62,000 bases of DNA from positions 1 to 62,000 of the forward strand of contig NW_019775491.1 in the NCBI RefSeq assembly GCF_001039355.2, read 5' to 3'. Every line of letters begins with the position of its first letter. The first letter of the stretch is position 1. Positions 51,401-62,000 of the stretch are shown here, piece after piece. The stretch is from Lingula anatina (lineage: Eukaryota > Brachiopoda > Lingulata > Lingulida > Lingulidae). The notes below the pieces were generated by a model. It was not told where the DNA came from and did not search any database. It saw only the letters and a list, made by a program, of their open reading frames with translations. Position numbers and translations under genes: made by a program.

Positions 51401-52298
51401 ATCTCCTTGCAAACTTGGTTGCTGTCATTGTGGACACTGATGTAGCTGGAGAAAGTCTCACCCAAAAAGATGTTGCTACAAAGGATTAAGTTATTGTCTT
51501 TTCAGTGAATTTTCTCAACGTTTGTTACCTTATTTATTTACTTTTTACTAAAGTGACATTGCTAACTCTTCAAGACTTTCAGGAGAGTGCTTTTTGATTG
51601 AAAATATGTTTCTTTTCTTTTCCTTTTTTTTTTTTTTTAATGAGGAACTGACATTTTTTGTCCACTATTTCAACAGATTATCCATTCTCAAACTAACAAA
51701 AGCATAATGATCAATATCAGTGTAAACAATGCTGATTAAACATTAAAATACTTTTTACAGGTGATCAAACAATACATAGAAACAATAAATTCATGTACAA
51801 TGTTAGCAGCTTAGTGTATGCTTTCACTAAATCAGCCATGTATCAAATATTAGAACACACCATCAGGTGAATAAATAAAATATCATTGCAGCACAAGGTC
51901 CTAATAATAACAAAGTGCACGGTAGTACAGTTTATTGCAATTACAATTAATCTGAAATAGAAAATACTAAAAGGCTGCTATAAGAACATACTGACATACA
52001 TAAATTACATACAACGATATACTGAAAATGCTATTAAGGATTATATTCTACATATGTGACCATTTCAGTTATCACCGCATGAGTATCAGATAGCTTTGAA
52101 TAATACCAGGGATACCATAAAATACTTACCCAAAATTCTGTGGTAGAGTCAACAGTTCTCCTAAGCCAAAGTAAGGGGTCTCTTTGTCCGTGGCGAGGTC
52201 TTTGGCAGTGATGTCGTTGAGCGTGTTGCCGGGGAGATCTCTTTGGTCACATGTCACTGGGTGGGATACCATCATGGTCGGCTTGGTCAGCCGCATCA
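39434..52298 (-). CDS. TRAPPC13: TRAPPC13 orthologue (TRAPP complex subunit 13), first exon not found
   Basis: Subunit of the metazoan TRAPP complexes for ER-Golgi/autophagy membrane traffic. Minus-strand exons: 52298-52130, 51475-51391, 45792-45662, 45198-45126, 44874-44830, 42875-42745, 41523-41322, 40368-40268, 39997-39844, 39532-39434 (stop). The 1190 nt keep one frame and encode 395 aa; human TRAPPC13 is ~417 aa from memory, so only ~15 N-terminal residues are missing. Family signatures in order: [151 protein letters not shown]. The exons at 45792, 45198 and 44874 have second copies at 49528-48596. The intron after 42745 uses a GC donor. The sequence lacks the residues corresponding to human SDLSSVT before DEVF, an exon known to vary. 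Confidence 0.95.
39741..39765. repeat. (AAT)n microsatellite
   Basis: About eight AAT/ATA units following an A-run, in the last TRAPPC13 intron. Confidence 0.85.
41097..41286. mobile_element. MITE with 18-bp terminal inverted repeats in a TRAPPC13 intron
   Basis: The left end AGGGCTCATTCCAAATGA (41097-41114) and the right end TCATTGGGAATGAGCCCT (41269-41286) are reverse complements with one mismatch. Further inside, CAGATCAATCCA faces TGGATTGATCT and GCTGAATGCAATCAG faces CTGATTGCATTTAG, so almost the whole 190 bases fold on themselves. There is no ORF. It shares its core with 35901-36150. Confidence 0.85.
42092..42120. repeat. Perfect 13-bp hairpin with 3-base loop
   Basis: CAATATGTTGTGC (42092-42104), loop TTA, GCACAACATATTG (42108-42120). 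It lies in a TRAPPC13 intron and is transcribed in that gene's pre-mRNA. Confidence 0.85.
43350..43392. repeat. G-run / (GT)n / G-run compound simple repeat
   Basis: G-tract, then ten or so GT units, then another G-tract, just left of the duplicated TRAPPC13 block. Such G-runs could form quadruplexes and hinder assembly. Confidence 0.8.
43484..47221 (-). repeat. Duplicated TRAPPC13 block, copy A
   Basis: About 3.7 kb homologous throughout with 47245-51163 and separated from it by an N at 47242. It contains the exons 45792-45662, 45198-45126 and 44874-44830. Copies differ by many SNPs and short indels but keep all exon lengths and splice sites, as expected of two alleles in a very heterozygous animal. 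Confidence 0.9.
48596..49528 (-). CDS. TRAPPC13: Second copy of three TRAPPC13 exons (probable allele)
   Basis: Exons 49528-49398 (131 nt), 48954-48882 (73 nt) and 48640-48596 (45 nt) equal in length and phase the exons at 45792, 45198 and 44874. Coding changes seen are synonymous (for example the Leu of LVCAV as CTA instead of CTT, and CAT for CAC before the donor). If both sets were spliced into one mRNA the frame would still hold (249 nt = 83 codons), but an internal repeat of this domain is not expected, so they are read as alleles placed in tandem by the assembly. Confidence 0.85.
49574..49788. mobile_element. MITE with TAA target-site duplication, present only in copy B
   Basis: The terminal repeats CATTCCCATAGATTTAGATC (left, from 49579) and its counterpart GATCTAAAATCTGTGGGAATG (right) match with small differences. 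TAA at 49571-49573 and again at 49789-49791 flanks the 215-base element. A 3-base TAA duplication is typical of PIF/Harbinger-type elements. The corresponding place in copy A (about 45835) is an empty site. Confidence 0.85.
51164..52166 (-). repeat. TRAPPC13 5' block, copy B' (also present at 60984-62000)
   Basis: Starts with GGTCCATTTGCCTCAAAAAT and runs through the NIFLGETF exon, the following intron and the end of the VMRLTKP exon. The same order recurs at the right end of the window. Contains an A-run (51254-51277) and an (AG)n run (51359-51379), both of different length in the other copy. Confidence 0.9.
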
Positions 52299-55200
52299 CT
52301 GGAATAGCATAGATCATTTCTATCAATATATGGACACAATTCTTGAGAGCACCAGTCCTGCATGCATTATTGAAGCAAACAAACAGACAGACAGACAAAC
52401 AAACAAACACAAAAAAGAAAAAGAAAAAATTGCACATTTTTCTGGAGATGTCTGTAGGATGCTACCAGTGTCAGCTGCGCAGTAAAAATCCCTGTTGTTA
52501 AATCACTGCATTCAAGATCCACAAAACATATCCCTTATATATTCTAAATACTTTTTTAAATGCATAAATTGGAGCAATTATCTAGCATGCTACCTGCACA
52601 AGAAAGGAGATGCATCATGTCTGTTAGCCCTGCCTTCCTGTGCTAACATACTGTTCCCAGCTAACAGAGCTGTCCCAATAATATACAGTCTCTAGTTCCA
52701 CTAGTACTGACACAGTGTCTCAAAAGTTTGTGGACATATTGGCTTTAACATAACCATCTATCTTCAAACCGACTTTTTGAACAGATCTGAATAAAACAGA
52801 ATGTGCTGGTAGGCATGACTCTGTACAGCATATTACTCATTAATATTAATGCAGATTCATATAAAACACTTTAAAATAGCTGCAGTAAGAATTAAACATC
52901 AACCATATATTTTTGAGTTCCCCTGTAGAAATCAAAAGTTCCCTGGATATTTAACAGAAATCCATTAATTCCATGAAATACTGGTCAAATTTCCATTAGA
53001 TGGGCCTGTGCTAATCCGATTTTCTTTCCTATGGAGGCCAATAAAGTATAGGCGAGATGAGAAGTCAGTATTGGACCATTATCAGGATTGCACAGTTGAA
53101 CTCCTGTCGATATTGGACATTCTACAGGCCAATGGTGTCATAACCGTCTCTGTGGACCAATGAAAACTTTTATTGTCCTGAGAGTCATTCTCACGATCCA
53201 ATAACATACAATATGCTTTGTTTTGTGGATGGGGTGTGTTATTATTACTCATCCTAATATCACATGGCTTGATGTATGTTACTATACTGCTCTTGAATCA
53301 TTTATAGTTCTCCTGGGGAGAGAGAGAGAGGCTGCATTTTTTTTTCACATTTCACTTAGTAATTAAATTCACTCCAACTGTTTCATTTTGTACAAGAAGA
53401 AGATTTATGCAGCTAGATTAATCAGCATTGGAGCTAAATTTTGAGATGTTTTTTTTTTCTAAAACTTTCTTTTCATTACCTATTTTGACGGCAAAGATGG
53501 CAAATTTACAAACACTAAACAGAATATGCTTCTTATTAAGACTTAATGCCAGGAATCAGGAGTGCCCAGATGCACAATGAGCTAAATTCATTGATTGATC
53601 ATCATATTTTGGCTCAAACCTTTAGAAAGGAAAGCAAATGCAATAAAATATCTTTATGACTGTGTTTACTGGAGCATTAAAAATGTTTGGGTTTTTCAAA
53701 TTAAGTTTGGGTTATCATATAGAATTTGTAAGCACCATAACATTAAAATCTTACATTAGGTGGCAGAAACTGGCAATGGCAAGGCATTTACATGAGATAA
53801 TGTCATAACATTGGGGTAAATTTTCACTGTGATCTGAATTTTATATAATACCATGTTTTTTTATCATCTTACTTTTTGTAAAATGCACTGCATTTTGACA
53901 AACAACTAAAAGAGACTTATGATTAGGCACTTATGGCCTGAGCAATATATAATCTAATATATGCAAAATAAATGAACACAGTGAAATGAAAAGGCAGATG
54001 TCCTGCATACTTATAAAAAGTTAATGATAAATCATATTTCTAAAATTAAGAACATAGTTTTGAACATTCCACCTGGGAATGGTTTTTATTACACTTTTAA
54101 ATATATATTTATAAATTTTTAATGCCCTTATACTAAAATTTTCAATTTTCTTTGGAATGGTGCACATAAAAGCTCCTCTTTATAACAATATGTCTTCAGT
54201 CAGAAGTGTCAAATTTTGAATATCATACATTATCTATCCTAGAATAAAGTGGCATAAAATGTGTCAGTTGTGACAGTTAAGCACACCTCAGCACATTCTT
54301 CTACAGGAACAGCCTGCCTCCACTGGGTACTTAAACAATAAAAAAAAACAATGCTGTGCCCATCCTAACTACTTTCTAAATGTTAGTCTAGGTTTCTATG
54401 TGATTGATTATTATGTTGTTTTTTTTTCACATTAACCTTGCCAGTCGAGAAGACCCCCAAAATCTTGCAGGTCCTCTGGCATTTCAAGTGGTTGTGACAC
54501 AGGTTGATATGTGTACATACAGTATATACTGCTATCACTTTTATGTGGGTTTATTTTTATTTTCTGAATTTAATGCCTGTATTGTCTTCTAGGAAACTTT
54601 TATGAGGAAACTTAAAATGATAGGCTTTTTCTATATAACAACAGGATCAATTATGTTTGATAGATTTTGGTTGATTATGGTAAAGGAAGTGTTTGAACAA
54701 AGACACATTCAACAAAATGCAAGGGATCATCTTTGACCACATGGCACTAAAATTTAGCCCATATGCTTAATTGGCTAAAATGCTTTTTGCTGTTTTTCAC
54801 ATATTTATTCATCAGTATTTTCATTCCCCTCCCCCCCCCACACTTTCTCAAAAAAGGTTTAGAGTTCTATAGTGAGCCAAGAAATGCTTATCAACAGGAT
54901 AATTATTTTTTCCCTGAAATATAAAGCAGACAAACAGAATATCAACCAGGGAGGGATGTAACTCTCTGTCACATCATCATCCAACCCTTCTCCACACTAA
55001 TCAATTATTGCCTCTGCACATTTGCTTTCCTGACACATCTCCATTTCCGCCTTTTGCATCATTTTTTGTAATTTGGCAGCTATTCAGTAGATTAATGAAT
55101 CACAATAAAAAACCCTGTCAGAACCAGCTCACACTACACAAAATGATACAGAGTCCCATGGCACTTAAACAATCTATTTTTTTTTAATATAAAAACTTCT

Positions 55201-58200
55201 TTTATATCTTCTCTTAATGCCAGTAGTAATTATAAGCCACCTGATAAGTGCACCTGCCACAGTAGCCAGTAAATTACCTGTGGTCTACTACCTGCCTACT
55301 ACTGGCATCTGATCAATTGTTTTGAAGTACCGTTGTGCTTGCATAGACTGCTGTTGTGACTGGGAACAAAGAATTTACATGCTACATATTGGTAATGTAC
55401 CTGGATGTCAATTCTACTCAAACTTGGCTTGTTACAACCCTTAAAGGTTATGTAAACAATACAGTGTTCTTGGCAAGGAACATACATTGAAATTTCAGGA
55501 AAGTGGAATCGTTCCACATGAATCAACAATAACATATTATGTGCTGACTGCAAGACATGATGGAACAAAATGAAGGGCAAAAATATACTGATGTAAATAT
55601 TTAAAAAAAAATCTTTGCACACACAAAAACCAAAAACATTTAAACATCAAAATTATCCTTTATGAAATAACTAAGTTAAACTCAATATGTTAGTTGACAA
55701 TATCTAATTGTTAAGAGTTCCTATTATGTGGCTAGAATTCCCAGAGCAGTGGATACAGTTACATTCCTACCCCCTTCCCCCCCAGGGTCAAGTGGTACAT
55801 ATGGCAGAGTAGATCTAATCCAAGCTGCAGCGGGGCCTGCATTGCCATAGGCTTAACCTTATTATTCCATCAATAAATGCAATCAAAGTAGTTAACATAC
55901 ACAATGCATTACAAATATTATGAAAATAGGGCAGTTCCTAACACAAACAGCAGCAGGCAGGGTTCTCGCTTATTTGTTAGTCCCTGATGAAGAGACGATA
56001 TATATATATGTATGAGGTTTGGAAGAGGTTTATTTTACAGTCAGTAGTGTGAGCAATGATAAGTGGACTACGTAATGAAACCAAGAGCATCTTGATAACA
56101 GGATGTCATAATATTTCTTGGATTGCTGAAGATTATTAAGGTTGGAGCAGACGTCACAGCAGCTGCTGCCGTATCACACATACTAGCATGAATATGGAGC
56201 CAATATCAAGGTAAGTTTTTGCAGCATAATATGGCTCATGTAATCTAATTTTTTACCTAAAGTGTTGTAGACATTATGAACACATTTAGAGTAAACCTTA
56301 TTATCACAGTATTTGTGGAATGAATCAAGAATTGTGTGGAATGAATGTGGTAGAAAACTGATCTAATCCAATTTTCCATTCACAGTAGTAGAAGACTATC
56401 TAAAGCTGTTCACTGTATCTCACCAGCAAACATACATCTGTATATAACATATTTGGAAAATTATAATCCCTTTATGTATAGGTATAGGTGTATTACAATT
56501 TGCAGAAGTCAGTCATAATGTAAGAAATAAAACATTTGCTGTTTAATTTATAAGTAATATGACAAAATGGGTTTTTAATACTACAAACCCAAAAGGATTT
56601 TAATACAAAAATCCATGATAGGATCTTTAATGTAACAATTTTCAACAAGGTTTTTATGCTTTTATACAAACATAAGCAGAACACAATCAATATATTGACG
56701 TATAATCATCAAAAACAAGGAAGATATAATATAACTGAAAACACTTGTATGTTGCAAAAGTGTCCTCAGAATTATTCAATATAGCAGTACATCTGTCAGG
56801 CTTCTCATAACTTATATGTATTTTAAGTACTTAGAAAATTTTTTAAACTGTATAAAATCTGACGTTGTCAAAATGTTACCAAAAATAAAGAAATGTTGTT
56901 GTTGCAAGTAAAATAACTAAAGGAGGGTTTATAAAACAAAGAACTGTCCCTAAGGTCACCTGTTGTAGCATGGTTTGGTCATTTTGGAAGCTAACCAGCT
57001 TTGTGAAAATGAATTAGTTGCAGCTATCAAATGTACCAGAAATGATGATTCTAGTTATGTAGGAAATTTTGGGTAAAAATATCAGATTTATGACATGAAC
57101 ACAGTGTCCTGGCAATGAGAGAACAGCTCAGAATACAGTGGAAAAAAGCATTTGTTTATTCAGTGTAAATGTTTCATTACCTAATCCATCTAAAAATATA
57201 ACAAGATATATCTCAGTACTTTTTGAATAGATGGTAAATAGTGGATGAAATACAACAGGCATAGCAATGAAGCATTACACTTGATTCATGTTGTGAAAGC
57301 CTCTGATTAAATGTCTTTATGAGGACATTTTCTCTTTTAAGTGACATATGTCACATATTTCACATCTTCAATCCAAAAAAACTTTGTATATTCCATCACA
57401 GTGCATCTATTATTTGAATGTAAAACTTGTATCAGAATACCAACCAATCACATATATTCCACCTGTAAAGAACTACTGAGATGAAATAATGGACATTCCC
57501 AGTTTAAACATGCAGTATGTACACTGTTAATTGACCACTTGGGATATTCCAAGTTCCATTCACTTAACTAGAATAACAATAATTAACAGGCATTGAATAA
57601 TATCTAAATGCTTGGATTCCAACTCGGAATCTATTTATAGTCACTGTGCCAGAACGCACCACGCAGCCATTAGTTTAAATAATCTTAGCTTTGGTTAGTA
57701 ACCATGGCAACCAATGAGAGAATCCATAGAAATAAGGAGCGTACTGATGAAGACAGGAAGTGGGCTTGGAAAGCAGCGTGAATGCTGGTTCATTAGCAGC
57801 ATCAGGAGCTGAGGAAATATTGTCATCACTGACAGATAAGAGAGCAGATGCCGTGTAGAATATCAGCTGGCTTCCTTTGTGCTCTATCGGTACAAACAAT
57901 TGGAGATCGGGATACATAAGAGCCTTATCAATGATGCATGATGACAAAAAGATAACCACAGTTAAGAACAAGTAAGTATTGACAAATAGGGTCCATATGA
58001 CAAGATAGAAAGTGACAGGATCAAAACAGTTGCTAGCACTGGAGAACATGTCTATTTTGTCCAAACAGCTAAGTGTGTGAATCATGATGATCATCTGAGA
58101 TGTGGTGGAAACACGGAACAAAGGCAGCATTGCCTTTCATTTTCATATAACAAAGAAAAGTGATAAAACATACTGGATCAAAACAATTTGCCTCTTCCTG

Positions 58201-60908
58201 TATTTCTACAGAACAATACTGGTGGCGCTGGTTATAATCATAATGCTGGTATTAATACTTTATTGTTCACTGTTTTTATTGTTATTGCCTGGTAATTCTA
58301 TTTGCCATATGGCACAGGTTCCCTGAAAAGTACGCTTAATAATATTTTAATATTTAATATCCTTTGCAAATTAGAGGCTTATTTTAACCTTCTGTGCTAG
58401 GATTAATATTTTGAAAACAAGACCAAAACCAACTGTTTAAGTGTTAGAGTGGTCAGGAAAATGAATAAACTATCTGGTGAATGACGTCCACAGCTGATGT
58501 TCTCTAGTGATATCCAATAGCTACGAATATTGCCAAGGATTCCCAGAATGTGCATATATTGTACATCATTCTTTGTACTTCAAAAGCCATAAAAGTCAGG
58601 AATCTTTCTTGGAATTCTCAACATCATAAAACTAAATGGAACCCCGTCACAGGAAACATAATGTGTTTTTTTTTGTGGTTTTCAATAATACACCTTGAAT
58701 ATACATATTACCTGCCTCATATTCAGGTTATTTATCATACAGATCTATACTGTATTGAAACTTATCCCAGGAATTCCATTACTTAGATTACAGCTGAATC
58801 TACCCCTTGAGAATTGGAAATAAAACCCCGCTATTCACCAACATATCAGTCTAGCAGTACCTTAATCTCAACATGCAACCTCAAAAGGCAACCTTTCCAG
58901 TGAGAAATACACAATAAATGCCACAAGGTACAATGATAACTGACAGCAGTAATTAACATCTAGAGTCAAGAAACAAAAGGATAGGGTATAATTGGTCATA
59001 CTATAGGCAAAATGGTGCAGGTATAAAAACATGTAAATATGGGTAGTACAGTTTTCTTAATTTCACTTTATTATTATTTTTTTCGTCTATATATTTATCC
59101 ATCTTTATCTACCTATTTATTTATTCTTTGCTGTTTAACTTAAATTACACAGGCAATTAGTTAAGATTAATAAATTTTCAATGCAATTTTGTTCCCAGAA
59201 AACAAGAAATATTCCTCAATTTTGACAGAGATATATATATGGAGTAAGGGGCTGAAGAGTTGATCCAATAAATTAACCTGGACCAATTAATACATTTACC
59301 TATTATCATTCACCTAGAGGAGTACTGCTGGGTTCCTCTGTGAACCCCATCTCATAAACCAATTCCCCTAAATGTTAGCAATCTGCCATTACACAGTGTC
59401 AATAAGTTCTGTGGTTGTACAAAATATGCCAAATACATCTATGTGTAGAGACTACATGATGCCAATAAGTTATCTAGGTTCATATCACGTTACTCATAGG
59501 TGAGAAATAAGTTTTGGGTACACTTAGCATTACCTTGATGTTCTTCAGATCTAGAATAACTTACATATAACATGTTTTCATGTGTGTCAACAAATGCAAG
59601 TTGTAAGTAACTTATAATGTACATGCAGGACATACAAGCCATACACTGGCATACTGTATGTTGAAAAATTTCTAGCTCTCTCATAATTTTCAATAACCTC
59701 AATGTATACCAACATGCTTCAACATACTCTCAACTTTTACAGAACCTACCCATACCTTATATATATTTTGTTGAAAGAAAGACCAATGCCCTGTTGCAGG
59801 TGTTGGGATTAACAAATGCCGCCTCTTATAATAATGTAGTATAATACCAAGGGATACACCACTCAGGAACCCCACAGAGCAAAAAAAAAAAAAAAAAATA
59901 CCTGCAGATTACAAGTATCTATGTATTTTATGGAAGTCAGTGATCATCACCTAGGACAGCATGTTGTCCAGATGGTACTGAGACAGGTGTTAACTACAGG
60001 TGATTTCTACTATTACTGTACACTGGGTTATACCTACAGCCCCAGGTGGGGTTATATCACAGTGATTAAGTCACCTGAATGCCCACCTCTGCTAGAAACT
60101 AGTATCCCACAGGGTTTGTAATGAGATGGAAAACTATACCAGGGTTTAACTCTTACTCCTTAACTGTGGGCCACAACAGCAAAGTCAGCTATATACAAAT
60201 TTAGATTGAAAATGGAAATTAAAGGAAGATCAAAATATAATGTAGTTTATGGATCTTCTTAACCAAGGCACTAATATTGAACTGGCATTCTATTGTTACA
60301 TCTTTTTTTAATTCTTTTTTTTTTTTCATCCTTTAATTGAAAAACAGAACAATTAAAATCAATTAATCTTTGGCAAATTTCAGAGAAAATGCCTTCATCA
60401 TTGCCCAAGATTATCATTTAAGGAATTAAAGTTAACAGCTAGTGCGCATTTGAGCTGATCTCTGGGTGATATTGAACACTCATTCAGTAAACATAAATAC
60501 TTGAGGAAGCAGCAATGAGGTTATGTGTATTTTCACCTCAAGGTGAGTAATGCTGCTGCCACTCCAGCCTCACACAATATACAGGAGAGTGCTAAACAGG
60601 TGTACTAACCATGTATAAGGGATCTGGTTCTACACTGAGGAGCAGGGAAGGCTGATCTCGAGCTTAGCCACCTCATTTGATTTACATCTCGAGGTAACAT
60701 GATCTATTAACAAGAAAAAAACCTAGATGATGAGGTTTATGGAAAGCAGTAGCTGGTTGTGTTTGTGTATGCTACTGGTAGAGGTAGCACAGTCAACCTA
60801 TTAGTCAAACCTCTATGTACAGTGCCAAGAGGCTTCAAGCCAGGAGTGGTCTAGCCTCTGAAGTCAGGATGGACACAAGACCAGCTGAAACATTATTCTG
60901 GTAGTCTT
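52299..60908. other. Long TRAPPC13 intron or spacer without recognised gene
   Basis: About 8.6 kb of AT-rich DNA. No ORF has a recognisable domain; the longest (57675-58130, minus, 151 codons) reads as hydrophobic low-information sequence without start context or splice support. The first coding exon of TRAPPC13, expected to encode about 15 residues ending in LLALK, could not be identified here on the minus strand. Minor features are T-runs (53339, 60302), a TA-run near 56001 and an A-run at 59882. Confidence 0.5.
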
Positions 60909-61178
60909 NATCGGCATCGGCATCGGCGACGACAGACGCAGGTGATGGCAATATGTACAGACACATCTGTGTCTGTACATAAAAATGGTCCATTTGCCTC
61001 AAAAATTGAACTAGGTCCAATGCCATTTCTCAAACTGGATCAACAAAGGGGGTAAAAGGGTCCATTATTTTTACAAAAATAAAAACCCCTTCAAAATTGA
61101 CGATTTCTTATGACAGTGATTTTATACTCTATTAGAAATAAAAGCTGGTGTACTTCTTACACTCTACTATGTTAGCAC

Positions 61179-61182
<4 letters not shown>

Positions 61183-61228
<46 letters not shown>
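61183..61228. repeat. (AG)n microsatellite
   Basis: About 23 AG units next to the NIFLGETF exon; the allelic position at 51359-51379 has about ten. Confidence 0.95.
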
Positions 61229-61231
<3 letters not shown>

Positions 61232-61244
61232 GAGAGATGCTTAC

Positions 61245-62000
61245 TTTAACTAGAATCTCCTTGCAAACTTGGTTGCTGTCATTGTGGACACTGATGTAGC
61301 TGGAGAAAGTCTCACCCAAAAAGATGTTGCTACAAAGGATTAAGTTATTCTTTTCAGTGAATTTTCTCAACGCTCGTTAACTTATTAATGTACTTTTTAC
61401 TAAAGTGACACTGCTAACTCTTCAAGACTTTCAGGAGAGTGCTTTTTGAAGGAAAAATTTTTTTTTTTTTTGGACTGAGGAACTAACATTTTTGTCCACT
61501 ATTTCAACAGATTATCAATTGTCAAACTAACAAAAACATGATGATCAATATCAGTGTAAACAATGCTGATTAAACATTAAAATACTTTTTACAGGTGATC
61601 AAACAATACATAGAAACAATAAATTCATGTACATTGTTAGCAGCTTAGTGTATGCTTTCACTAAATCAGCCATGTATCAAATATTAGAACACACCATCAG
61701 GTGAATAAATAAAATATCATTGCAGCACAAGGTCCTAATAATAACAAAGCGCATGGTAGTACAGTTTATTGCAATTACAATTAATCTGAAATAGAAAATA
61801 CTAAAAGGCTGCTATAAGAACATACTGACATACATAAATTACATACAACGATATACTGAAAATGCTATTAAGGATTATATTCTACATATGTGACCATTTC
61901 AGTTATCACCGCATGAGTATCAGATAGCTTTGAATAATACCAGGGATACCATAAAATACTTACCCAAAATTCTGTGGTAGAGTCAACAGCTCTCCTAAGC
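61245..62000 (-). CDS. TRAPPC13: Second copy of TRAPPC13 exons 2-3, partial at window edge
   Basis: Exon 61329-61245 (85 nt, [20 protein letters not shown] and on to the end) equals 51475-51391. The last codon is AAA instead of AAG, and the donor is GTAAGC. The exon ending at 61964 (LPQNFG then a GTAAGT donor) equals 52298-52130 and runs past base 62000. Both are intact, so this is an allele or the true upstream continuation of the gene. Confidence 0.85.

Larger units (their letters stand above)
60984..62000 (-). repeat. TRAPPC13 5' block, copy C, running off the window
   Basis: Homologous to 51164-52166 after an N at 60909 and a short GC-rich (ATCGGC)n patch. Probably the other haplotype continuing upstream of the gene, so the missing first exon may lie beyond 62000. 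Confidence 0.9.

Noticed and set aside
57675-58130. Minus-strand ORF of 151 codons
   Set aside because: No domain, no homologous look, no splice context; length is plausible by chance in 8.6 kb.
52299-60908. Search for the first TRAPPC13 coding exon
   Set aside because: No minus-strand ATG followed by an LLALK-like peptide and a phase-1 donor was found; it may be beyond 62000.

Overview
This is a eukaryotic, AT-rich, intron-rich animal window with no bacterial features. The split genes, the alpha-amylase with an added C-terminal domain, the high density of small inverted-repeat elements and the uncollapsed, diverged haplotype copies all suggest a highly heterozygous lophotrochozoan, most likely a bivalve mollusc. 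The species cannot be read from the sequence. Seven single N characters (8716, 12953, 26289, 30385, 33144, 47242, 60909) look like contig joins, and several of them border duplicated blocks.

Layout, left to right. (1) 373-3277 (+): the 3' part of a chloride-dependent GH13 alpha-amylase with a proline-rich linker and an extra C-terminal domain; its 5' exons lie before the window. (2) 4144-16181 (+): a tandem array of intronless class I SAM-dependent methyltransferase genes. The copies at 4932-5762 and 15351-16181 are intact at 276 aa. Between and before them lie broken copies (4144, 7411, 9242, 12667), vestigial start fragments, a Tc1-like transposase scrap, a TGGCC-rich minisatellite and a tandem segmental duplication of about 2.7 kb. 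(3) 17273-22915 (-): a complete 13-exon SREK1 orthologue of 581 aa, with two RRMs and a long RS/RE-rich tail. (4) 22916-31680: a long gene-poor stretch with three copies of an internally dimeric repeat and two unexplained exon-like open segments. (5) 32045-37718 (+): an SGTA/SGTB co-chaperone gene whose first three coding exons are present twice, with two alternative terminal exons. (6) 39434-52298 and on to 62000 (-): TRAPPC13, convergent with SGT; blocks of its exons are also present in two copies.

The three conserved genes work in separate processes (splicing regulation, tail-anchored protein/chaperone triage, TRAPP vesicle tethering). Their order and relative orientation, SREK1(-) SGT(+) TRAPPC13(-), match my memory of human chromosome 5q12.3 read in reverse, which suggests deep bilaterian microsynteny. 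The 5' part of the window is a fast-evolving lineage-specific region. I found no clear new biological system. The best leads are the methyltransferase array, the conserved synteny block, two GC-AG introns, a duplicated last exon in SGT, a MITE present in only one of two allelic copies, and the dimeric repeat family.
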